Below are positions 14,527 through 20,976 of a DNA stretch of 21,433 nucleotides, piece by piece. Below the pieces are notes generated by a model. The model did no database searches. It had not been told where the DNA came from and saw only the letters and a program-made list of their open reading frames with translations. The stretch lies in the NCBI GenBank assembly GCA_038236865.1, contig JBBRZI010000019.1, forward strand, positions 1 to 21,433, given 5' to 3'. Every line of letters begins with the position of its first letter. Positions within the stretch are counted from its first letter, which is position 1. This DNA comes from UBA4729 sp038236865. Lineage in GTDB: Bacteria; Patescibacteriota; Saccharimonadia; Saccharimonadales; UBA4665. The position numbers were made by a program, and so were the translations under genes.

Positions 14527-16263
14527 ATGGACAGCGCTCAAAATCAGCTCGTCGAAAAACTCCGTTCCTCGGCTAATATTTTGGTGACGGTTAGCCGTAA
14601 TCCGTCGGTTGACCAATTAGCGGCTTGTGTCGGCCTATCTTTGTTCCTCAACAAGTTTAACAAGCACGCTACGGCCGTGTTCAGCGGGGAAGTACCGTCG
14701 ACGATGGAGTTCCTGGATCCCGAGAGTACGCTCGAAAAAACGACCGATTCACTGCGTGACTTTATTATTGCCCTCGATAAGAGCAAGGCGGACAAGCTTC
14801 GCTACAAGGTCGAGGATGAAATGGTGCGTATATTTATTACCCCGTATCGCACGTCAATTTCGCAAGCTGATCTTGAATTTAGCCAGGGCGATTTTAATGT
14901 TGATGTGGTGATTGCGCTCGGCGTCCAGCGCCAGGAAGATCTTGACGACGCCATCACGAGCCATGGTCGCATCCTGCACGATGCCGTGGTGAGTAGCATC
15001 AATACGCGGAGCGGTGAAAGCCTCGGGAGCATTAACTGGACCGATTCGGCCGCCAGCAGTTTATCCGAACTGGTCTATGATCTCGTCGTCGTGCTCAATA
15101 AAGAGTTGATTGATGGTCAAATCGCCACCGCGCTGCTGACGGGCATAGTGGCTGAAACCGCCCGGTTCAGTAACGAAAAAACTACCCCGCAAACGATGAG
15201 CGTCAGTGCTGCGCTCATGGCCGCCGGTGCTAACCAACAGCTTGTCGCCAGCAAGCTCGAAGCGCCCACAATGGATGGGCAACTACTCGTCGCCAGCGAA
15301 GCCAACTCGGCGGAGCCGGCAACGGTGCCCAAGCCAGAACCGGGCACGCTCGAAATCGGTCATGAATCGGACAACCCCGAGGCGTTGCCCCAGCCAGAGC
15401 TGAACGAAGACATCGTCGTCGCTCCGGCGTTCGCTGAACCTGAGTTTACAGATGAGATCAGTTTAATCGGTGACGTCAAACCGAGTGACCCCGACGACCA
15501 TCCAGTCGACCCGACGGCGCCGTTTGTATCACCAGCCCCCCAATTTGTGGTCGACCCGCCGATGATGGGCGGCACGCTCACCGCCAATAGTCGCCCTGAA
15601 TATGAAATTTCCGAACCAAGCCCTGATCCGCTGTCGCTGCCCAGCATTAATGAGGCTCCGCTCCTTAGTCGTGACAGCCAACCGGCTGCCCCCGTCGAGG
15701 CCACGCCACCACCCCCGTTCGCTGCGCCGGTGCCAATCCAATCAACTCAACCAACACCGTTGTTGACTGGGTTCACGCCACCACCCCCGGCCTGGGTGCC
15801 ACCGTATGAAGATCCCTTACACAATGGTTCGCCCGAGCCCCCCAGCCGCTGGCCTGATGACTCGGAAACATTGGCCGATATCGAGCAATCGGTACACAGC
15901 CCGCATCTGACGACTGAGGTTACTTCGGCCCGTGATGAAGTCATGCGGGCGCTCAATGACACGTCGCCTGAGCTTCCCGAACCAATCGCCGCGCTCAACG
16001 CCCAGCCGCTCGGCGGGGACCTGCACGACCCAGTCGATTTTACTCAGATGGTCCAACCGAGCCCAGCTTTTACCGATGCGCTACAACAGGTCATTCCGGC
16101 CGTTCCAGGAGTCGCGCAGCCAACTGGTTATGGAGATGTCGTACTGCCGCCGCCTCAATCGCTGCCGCCGAGTAGTTCAAGTGTGACTGACCCCACTGCG
16201 CCACCACCGGTACCGCCGCCAATTCCTTTCAATTTTGGAACGCCGCCCAATCCTCCTCAGTAG
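14527..16263 (+). CDS. Degenerate DHH/NrnA-like protein with proline-rich tail
   Basis: 578 residues. Residues 10-245 follow the layout of DHH-family phosphoesterases such as NrnA (oligoribonuclease/pAp phosphatase), but every metal-binding motif is changed. The usual NPDGDA reads NPSVDQ (25-30). The second-motif Asp is replaced in VVIALG (127-132). DHH reads HDA (151-153). DTG reads ETA (210-212). Scaffold text such as INWTDSAASSLSELVYDL and LLTGIVAE remains. It is therefore probably not a hydrolase and may bind RNA or a partner. Residues from about 255 on are Pro/Ala/Glu/Ser-rich with many PPP runs, disordered in appearance, and end in PPNPPQ. The gene lies directly before truB, where nrnA often lies. 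No ribosome site precedes ATG 14527. Confidence 0.8.
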   Translation: MDSAQNQLVEKLRSSANILVTVSRNPSVDQLAACVGLSLFLNKFNKHATAVFSGEVPSTMEFLDPESTLEKTTDSLRDFIIALDKSKADKLRYKVEDEMVRIFITPYRTSISQADLEFSQGDFNVDVVIALGVQRQEDLDDAITSHGRILHDAVVSSINTRSGESLGSINWTDSAASSLSELVYDLVVVLNKELIDGQIATALLTGIVAETARFSNEKTTPQTMSVSAALMAAGANQQLVASKLEAPTMDGQLLVASEANSAEPATVPKPEPGTLEIGHESDNPEALPQPELNEDIVVAPAFAEPEFTDEISLIGDVKPSDPDDHPVDPTAPFVSPAPQFVVDPPMMGGTLTANSRPEYEISEPSPDPLSLPSINEAPLLSRDSQPAAPVEATPPPPFAAPVPIQSTQPTPLLTGFTPPPPAWVPPYEDPLHNGSPEPPSRWPDDSETLADIEQSVHSPHLTTEVTSARDEVMRALNDTSPELPEPIAALNAQPLGGDLHDPVDFTQMVQPSPAFTDALQQVIPAVPGVAQPTGYGDVVLPPPQSLPPSSSSVTDPTAPPPVPPPIPFNFGTPPNPPQ

Positions 16264-16319
16264 TAGCCATTGCTGGTGCGAAACTTTAGCTGTCGTGTGT
16301 TGCTCCGGCGGGCATAGGC

Positions 16320-16325
16320 TACACT
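16320..16325 (+). promoter_or_regulatory. -10 element of truB, leaderless type
   Basis: TACACT ends 6 bases before ATG 16332, with no Shine-Dalgarno sequence. The start codon is well supported by the conserved TruB N-terminus. Confidence 0.5.
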
Positions 16326-16331
16326 AGAACC

Positions 16332-17021
16332 ATGCAAGGAATTTTACTCGTCGATAAGCCCGCCGGCTGGACATCGTTCGATGTCGTTAATTATGTACGC
16401 CGGATTGTTGCTACCGCCGAAGGCAAAAAGCCAAAACACTGCAAAGTTGGTCACACCGGCACGCTCGATCCATTTGCGACCGGGCTACTCGTGCTGCTGA
16501 TCGGTAAAGAGTACACGCGTAAGGCCCAGACGCTCAGCAAAGCCGACAAAACATACGAAGTAACAATGCAGCTCGGTACGGTGAGCACTACTGGCGACCC
16601 GGAAGGCGAGCTGAGTCCCGTGCCCGGCGCGGTTCCAGCCGCCGCGGCCGTACTGGCGGTGCTCGAGCAGTTTCGAGGCCAAATAACTCAGATACCCCCG
16701 GTCTATTCGGCCATTAAGGTCAATGGGCAGCGGGCCTATGCCTTAGCGCGTGCCGGTCAAGCCGTCGCGATGGCACCGCGGCCGGCAAATATCCACCGGC
16801 TCGACGTGTCCGATTACAGCTATCCATTCATCACCTACAGCGCCGACGTCGGCAGCGGCACATACTTGCGTACGCTCAGTGAAGATATCGCCAGAGCGCT
16901 TGGTAGCGGTGCCTACACCACGGCGCTGCGGCGGACGCGGGTCGGCCAGTTTGCTATTGCGGACGCTTGCCAGGTCGAAGGGCTCGATCCGCAAAAAATT
17001 ATCGAACGCTTGCGAGTGTAG
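16332..17021 (+). CDS. truB: tRNA pseudouridine-55 synthase TruB
   Basis: 229 residues. TruB makes the pseudouridine at position 55 in the T loop of tRNAs. It opens with GILLVDKPAGWTSFDVV. The catalytic Asp46 is in GHTGTLDPFATGLL. Later family text is TYEVTMQLGTVSTTGDPEG, QIPPVYSAIKVNGQRAYALAR and GTYLRTLSEDIARALG. E. coli TruB has 314 residues; this one ends soon after the catalytic domain and lacks room for the C-terminal PUA domain. A short form without PUA should still be active in principle. It sits between the DHH-like gene and the rpsO-pnp region, as in many bacteria. Confidence 0.97.
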   Translation: MQGILLVDKPAGWTSFDVVNYVRRIVATAEGKKPKHCKVGHTGTLDPFATGLLVLLIGKEYTRKAQTLSKADKTYEVTMQLGTVSTTGDPEGELSPVPGAVPAAAAVLAVLEQFRGQITQIPPVYSAIKVNGQRAYALARAGQAVAMAPRPANIHRLDVSDYSYPFITYSADVGSGTYLRTLSEDIARALGSGAYTTALRRTRVGQFAIADACQVEGLDPQKIIERLRV

Positions 17022-17024
17022 GCC

Positions 17025-17062
17025 TATACTAAGGGGGACATCATTAGCAAGGAATAAGGAGG
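17025..17062 (+). promoter_or_regulatory. -10 element and strong ribosome binding site of the 17066 gene
   Basis: TATACT (17025-17030) starts just after the truB stop. AAGGAGG (17056-17062) sits 3 bases before ATG 17066, the best Shine-Dalgarno match in the window. The gene thus has a leadered mRNA of about 28 bases. Confidence 0.6.
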
Positions 17063-17065
17063 CCT

Positions 17066-17308
17066 ATGCAGCCAAATAACCTACAACTTAACTACAAACA
17101 CCCTGTTGTGGCCACTGATGGCAACATCGTTATGATCAACGAGCAGGGGATAGCCAACCTCTTGTTCTTCCAGATCCGTCAGCAAACCGACGTTGAGACC
17201 AGCGCCGACGTAGTGGCTGCTGTACGCCTCAACGGCCTCGATGAGCTCAAGCAGCTCCAACAAGTGATTGCCGACACCATCAAGCAGCACGAAACCCGCG
17301 AACCATAA
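17066..17308 (+). CDS. Small conserved-looking protein, unknown function
   Basis: 80 residues, not securely recognised. It reads as a strand-rich first half (NLQLNYKHPVVATDGNIVMI) and a helical end (LDELKQLQQVIADTIKQHE). This vaguely recalls the DUF3467 pattern, in which a small sheet is followed by a helix at the C-terminus, but I do not claim membership. It has no cysteine or membrane segment, so it is probably cytoplasmic. The very strong ribosome site suggests abundant translation. With the next gene it fills the place between truB and rpsO where ribF usually stands. Confidence 0.75.
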   Translation: MQPNNLQLNYKHPVVATDGNIVMINEQGIANLLFFQIRQQTDVETSADVVAAVRLNGLDELKQLQQVIADTIKQHETREP

Positions 17309-17327
17309 CACACCGATACGCCAAATA

Positions 17328-17356
17328 TTGACAAAAGCTTTCAAAACATGTAAAAT
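17328..17356 (+). promoter_or_regulatory. Consensus-like leaderless promoter of the 17363 gene
   Basis: A perfect -35 TTGACA (17328-17333), an exact 17-base spacer and TAAAAT (17351-17356), which ends 6 bases before ATG 17363. This is the best promoter in the window and a clear case in which transcription should begin at the start codon. Confidence 0.75.
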
Positions 17357-17362
17357 ATAATA

Positions 17363-18082
17363 ATGCACAAAGAATCTTTAGCGTTTGGTGGCGGCAGCTT
17401 TGTCACCGCCCTCAATGACCCGGCGTTTGAGGCGCTGGCGGTACGGGATCAAGCCCGGATTGTCGGTTGGGCCGATGGTTGTCCGGTGGTGAACGAACTT
17501 ACCGACCCGTCTAACCCCGACCCGCAGCGCGGACCGGCCACTATGCTCGGCCGTTACGGGCAAGTCAATATGTGGTTTGGTTTTATCGCCCGTACAGCCG
17601 GTGAGGTTAATGCGAACCTGTCGGCCCAATTATTGTCACCAGTGTCCAGGCTATCCGCTGAGCCGGTCGGCCCATACGAACCCGAGTCAGTCCCTGACAC
17701 CTATGGTACCAAGATGGCGCCCATGGCCACTCTGCCTGGCTATGCCTTGCCGCGTTTGCTCGTAAAGCAATTGGGCAACGGCCCAGTGCCAGATACGCAA
17801 GCCCGACTGTGCCGCGGGCTAGAAGCGCTCGACAACGCAGTGAGCAAGGCCGCTACGCCCGCCGAATTGCTCGCATTATTTGCGGACGGGCTCTATGTTC
17901 AAAAAGATATATCCGCCGAAGCAATTTTGAGTAGCGCTTTTTCAAAGGGTTGGTTCGACGAGCACAACGCTTCGACGCTGTTGTCGGAGGTTAAAGCGGC
18001 TTTTGCCGATAAAGCACCCGAGCTTTGGACTACCTATACGAGTCTGTCGGTAGCTGCAAAAAGCCAGCTGAAGCTCGTTTAG
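17363..18082 (+). CDS. Hypothetical protein, unknown function
   Basis: 239 residues, not recognised. There is no signal peptide or membrane helix. The first 110 residues are rich in Gly, Pro and Asn, with VVNELTDPSNPDPQRGP and GRYGQVNMWFGFIARTAGEV. The rest is mostly helical and alanine-rich (LEALDNAVSKAATPAELLALF, SEVKAAFADKAPELW). Three cysteines or fewer are present, with no metal motif. The strong consensus promoter directly before ATG suggests high expression. It lies between truB and rpsO, so a role linked to translation or RNA is possible but rests on position only. Confidence 0.8.
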   Translation: MHKESLAFGGGSFVTALNDPAFEALAVRDQARIVGWADGCPVVNELTDPSNPDPQRGPATMLGRYGQVNMWFGFIARTAGEVNANLSAQLLSPVSRLSAEPVGPYEPESVPDTYGTKMAPMATLPGYALPRLLVKQLGNGPVPDTQARLCRGLEALDNAVSKAATPAELLALFADGLYVQKDISAEAILSSAFSKGWFDEHNASTLLSEVKAAFADKAPELWTTYTSLSVAAKSQLKLV

Positions 18083-18138
18083 TTGTTCGACAAACAAGCC
18101 CAGCCGAGCAGCGCTAGTCTTTGAACACAATTGCTGCC

Positions 18139-18167
18139 TTGCATAAGGGGTGGCAATCTGGTACTAT
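18139..18167 (+). promoter_or_regulatory. Promoter of rpsO, near-leaderless
   Basis: TTGCAT (18139-18144), a 17-base spacer and TACTAT (18162-18167), ending 9 bases before ATG 18177. No Shine-Dalgarno sequence is present. It shares hexamer and spacing with the promoter of the sigma gene. Confidence 0.6.
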
Positions 18168-18176
18168 AGAGGCTAT

Positions 18177-18443
18177 ATGATTAAAGGTGAGAAAAAACTA
18201 GCTATTATCAAAGATGTCCAAGTCCACGCCAAAGACACCGGTGGCTCGAGTGCTCAAGTGGCCGTACTGACCGCTCGCGTCAAAGAATTGACCGAGCACC
18301 TCAAGATTAACAAGCACGACTTTATGGCCCGCCGGGGCTTACTGCAAATGGTTGGCAAGCGCCGCCGTCTACTGCGCTACATCGCTGAGCGTGACAGTCA
18401 GGGCTACCTCGATTTGATTGCTAAACTCGGCATTCGTCGCTAA
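18177..18443 (+). CDS. rpsO: Ribosomal protein S15
   Basis: 88 residues, the usual S15 length. S15 binds the central domain of 16S rRNA and takes part in bridges to the large subunit. Visible family text is DTGGSSAQVAVLTARVKELTEHL, then KHDFMARRGLLQMVGKRRRLLRYI and the C-terminal LGIRR. The frame remains open upstream to 18150, but ATG 18177 gives the normal N-terminus (MIKGEKKLAII) and fits the promoter. pnp follows after 184 bases, the classic rpsO-pnp order. In E. coli the S15 mRNA is autoregulated through a leader; the short leader predicted here leaves little room for that. Confidence 0.98.
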   Translation: MIKGEKKLAIIKDVQVHAKDTGGSSAQVAVLTARVKELTEHLKINKHDFMARRGLLQMVGKRRRLLRYIAERDSQGYLDLIAKLGIRR

Positions 18444-18457
18444 ATTGCATAGACATT

Positions 18458-18480
18458 GATCCCTCGAGATTCGAGGGGTC
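18458..18480 (+). terminator. Strong hairpin between rpsO and pnp
   Basis: A 10-pair stem (GATCCCTCGA with TCGAGGGGTC, one G-T pair) has a 3-base loop, 14 bases after the rpsO stop. No T run follows, so it may be a weak attenuator, a 3'-end-stabilising structure or a processing site, as seen between rpsO and pnp in other bacteria. The remaining bases to 18616 hold a possible pnp promoter (TTTAAG 18545, TATATT 18567) and nothing else I can support. Confidence 0.5.
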
Positions 18481-18616
18481 CAGCTTGTGCACATTAACGT
18501 CTCTGGGTAACACACTTTGGCAATGCAACAGATATATTGCGCGCTTTAAGCACAAGGCGAGTGCTCTATATTTGAACATTGCTCGAGCGTACGAACAGTT
18601 ACCTGAACAGAAAGAC

Positions 18617-18622
18617 AGAGGG
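18617..18622 (+). promoter_or_regulatory. Ribosome binding site deciding the pnp TTG start
   Basis: AGAGGG ends 5 bases before TTG 18628, supporting this non-ATG start for pnp. Confidence 0.6.
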
Positions 18623-18627
18623 CTACA

Positions 18628-20760
18628 TTGGGTCAAACCATTAATCCTAGCGGTAAAGATATTATTAAAGTGGAGACGGACTTTTGTGGCCGGACGCTCA
18701 GCTTAGAAGTGGGCCGCGTTGGCTTTCGTACCAGCGCCAGTGTGATCGTGCGCTACGGCGATACCGTTGTGCTCGGTACGGCGATGATTAGCCCGAAGAG
18801 CATCAGTGGCATGGACTATTTTCCGCTCAGCATTGATTACGAAGAGAAAATGTACGCTTCCGGCAAGATTAGCGGTAGCCGTTATATTAAGCGCGAAGGC
18901 CGCCCGAGCGACGACGCAATATTGATTGGCCGTTTGATTGATCGCCCAATCCGCCCACTGTGGCCCAAAGGCTACCGCCAAGAAGTGCAGGGTGTTGCCA
19001 CCGTACTTAGCATGGACCCGAGCTTCCGCCCCGACATGATTGCCATGATTGCCATGAGTGCAGCCTTTTTACTGACCGGTGCACCGTTTGACGGCCCAGT
19101 CGCTGGACTACGCATCGGCCTGGTTGACGGTAAATTCACCGCTTTTGCGACGCCCGAACAGCTCAGCGAAGGAGATCTCGACCTAGTTGTTGCCGGTACT
19201 AAAGACGGTATTATGATGGCCGAAGCCGGTGCCAGCGAAGTTACCGAAGACGTGATTGCCGACGCGCTGCAGTACGGCTTTACGGCTATGCAGCCCGCTA
19301 TCGCCCTACAGCAAGAGTTAGCCGACAAAGTCGGCGTTACCAAGCAAGAGTTTACACTCAGCTTACCCGATCCAGCCATTCTGACGACGGTTGATGCCTG
19401 GCTCGAAGGCAAACTCGGCGAAGATTTGCGCAAACCTTACCCCGAACGAAACGTGTTGATACAGACGCTACGCGACGATATGCATGCCGAATTCGCCGAC
19501 AAGCTCGGTGAAGTCTGGGCAGGACTCAAGAGCGACTATGATGAAGCCTTCCAGATGGCCGTCCACAACGACGTCCGTAAAGGTATCGTCGAAGATGGCG
19601 TCCGACCGGACGGCCGTGGTTTTACCGAAGTTCGTGATCTCAGTTCAGAAGTTGATTTATTGCCGCGAGCCCACGGCTCGAGCTTGTTTACCCGCGGGCT
19701 TACCCAAGCCTTAAACATCGTGACGCTGGCTCCGCTCAGCTTTGTGCAGCTCGTCGATACGATGGAGCGCGAAGGCGAACGCCGCTTCTTGCACCACTAC
19801 AACGCTCCCGGTTATACCGTTGGCGAAGTCCGCCGCATGGGCAGCCCTGGCCGCCGCGAAATCGGTCACGGCTATCTTGCTGAGCGCGCCCTGACGGCAG
19901 TATTGCCGGCTGAAGCCGACTTCCCCTACACCATGCGTTGTGTCACCGAGATCATGTCTCAAAACGGTTCAACTAGCATGGCTGCCACTTGTTCGAGTAC
20001 GATGGCTCTGATGGCCGCCGGTGTCCCACTCAAGCGCCCGGTTAGCGGTATCGCCATGGGGCTAATGGTCGACGGCGACAAGACGTACGTCCTAACCGAC
20101 ATCGCCGATGCCGAAGATTTCGCTGGTGACATGGACTTTAAGGTAACTGGTACGAGCAAGGGCGTGACCGCGCTGCAGATGGACATGAAAGTCCACGGTT
20201 TGCCGGTCAAGACGCTCAAGGAAGCTCTCGAGCAGGGTCGGACTGGCCGCATGCACATCCTAGAGCACATGCTGACGACCATCGCCGAACCACGCGCTAC
20301 GATGAGCCCATATGCACCACGGGTCGAAACTATCCAGATCAACCCGGACAAGATTCGTGAAGTCATCGGTAAGGGCGGGGAAGTCATCCAAAAGATCACC
20401 GCCGAAACCGGCACGACCATCGATATTAAAGACGACGGCATGATTATGATTGCCAGCCCTAACGGCGACAGTATCGAGGCCGCTAAGCAGTGGATCCGCA
20501 TGATTACCGAGGATCCCGAAGTTGGCGCCATCTATAAAGACCGTCCCGTAGTCAGCGTCCTCGACTTCGGCGCTTTCGTGCAGATCATGCCCGGCAAAGA
20601 CGGCTTAGTGCACGTCAGCGAAATTAGCGAAGAGCGGGTCGAAAAGACCAGCGACGTCCTCAAAGAAGGCGATAAAGTCACCGTTAAACTCATCGCCATC
20701 GATGAGCGGGGCCGCCTACAGCTTTCTATGAAAGCCGCCGCCCGCGAACTTAACAAGTAA
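18628..20760 (+). CDS. pnp: Polyribonucleotide nucleotidyltransferase (PNPase)
   Basis: 710 residues from a TTG start. PNPase degrades RNA 3' to 5' using phosphate and can add tails in reverse. It has a first RNase PH-like domain (to about 225), a helical linker and a second catalytic PH domain (about 310-545). In the latter, EDFAGDMDFK keeps both acidic residues (Asp497 and Asp503, equal to E. coli D486 and D492), and the text NGSTSMAATCSSTMALM is conserved. A KH domain follows (about 568-625, with IREVIGKGGEVIQKI), then an S1 domain (about 634-705, with FGAFVQIMPGKDGLVHVSEI). Length and order match the family (711 in E. coli). TTG is unusual for the window and is supported by AGAGGG five bases upstream. 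Confidence 0.98.
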   Translation: MGQTINPSGKDIIKVETDFCGRTLSLEVGRVGFRTSASVIVRYGDTVVLGTAMISPKSISGMDYFPLSIDYEEKMYASGKISGSRYIKREGRPSDDAILIGRLIDRPIRPLWPKGYRQEVQGVATVLSMDPSFRPDMIAMIAMSAAFLLTGAPFDGPVAGLRIGLVDGKFTAFATPEQLSEGDLDLVVAGTKDGIMMAEAGASEVTEDVIADALQYGFTAMQPAIALQQELADKVGVTKQEFTLSLPDPAILTTVDAWLEGKLGEDLRKPYPERNVLIQTLRDDMHAEFADKLGEVWAGLKSDYDEAFQMAVHNDVRKGIVEDGVRPDGRGFTEVRDLSSEVDLLPRAHGSSLFTRGLTQALNIVTLAPLSFVQLVDTMEREGERRFLHHYNAPGYTVGEVRRMGSPGRREIGHGYLAERALTAVLPAEADFPYTMRCVTEIMSQNGSTSMAATCSSTMALMAAGVPLKRPVSGIAMGLMVDGDKTYVLTDIADAEDFAGDMDFKVTGTSKGVTALQMDMKVHGLPVKTLKEALEQGRTGRMHILEHMLTTIAEPRATMSPYAPRVETIQINPDKIREVIGKGGEVIQKITAETGTTIDIKDDGMIMIASPNGDSIEAAKQWIRMITEDPEVGAIYKDRPVVSVLDFGAFVQIMPGKDGLVHVSEISEERVEKTSDVLKEGDKVTVKLIAIDERGRLQLSMKAAARELNK

Positions 20761-20772
20761 AAGACTCGTGAT

Positions 20773-20976
20773 ATGCATACACTCGACACCTGGCACAAGA
20801 CAAGAATCGGCCTAGCCATATTCGCCGGTGTCGAGGGGATAGGTGCCTACGGGTTCGGCTCGTTAGCAGTTGATCGCGGTAATTTCCTCTGGTACGCTCT
20901 CGCTCTGTTGTGCTTGTGTGGCTGTATTCAAAACCTGGCTAAGTTAATCTGGAGTTTTGGCCATGGTCGCACTTAG
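20773..20976 (+). CDS. Small two-helix membrane protein, unknown function
   Basis: 67 residues, not recognised. Two hydrophobic segments lie at about 11-33 and 38-60, joined by a short turn with VDRGN. The second contains a CLCGC cluster. It starts 12 bases after the pnp stop and its last 14 bases overlap the start of the glycosylase gene, so the three genes may be read as one unit with coupled translation. There is no obvious ribosome site (GACTCGTGAT precedes ATG). Confidence 0.6.
   Translation: MHTLDTWHKTRIGLAIFAGVEGIGAYGFGSLAVDRGNFLWYALALLCLCGCIQNLAKLIWSFGHGRT

Noticed and set aside
18150..18176. Upstream extension of rpsO
   Set aside because: The added residues are not part of S15 and would lie over the -10 element.
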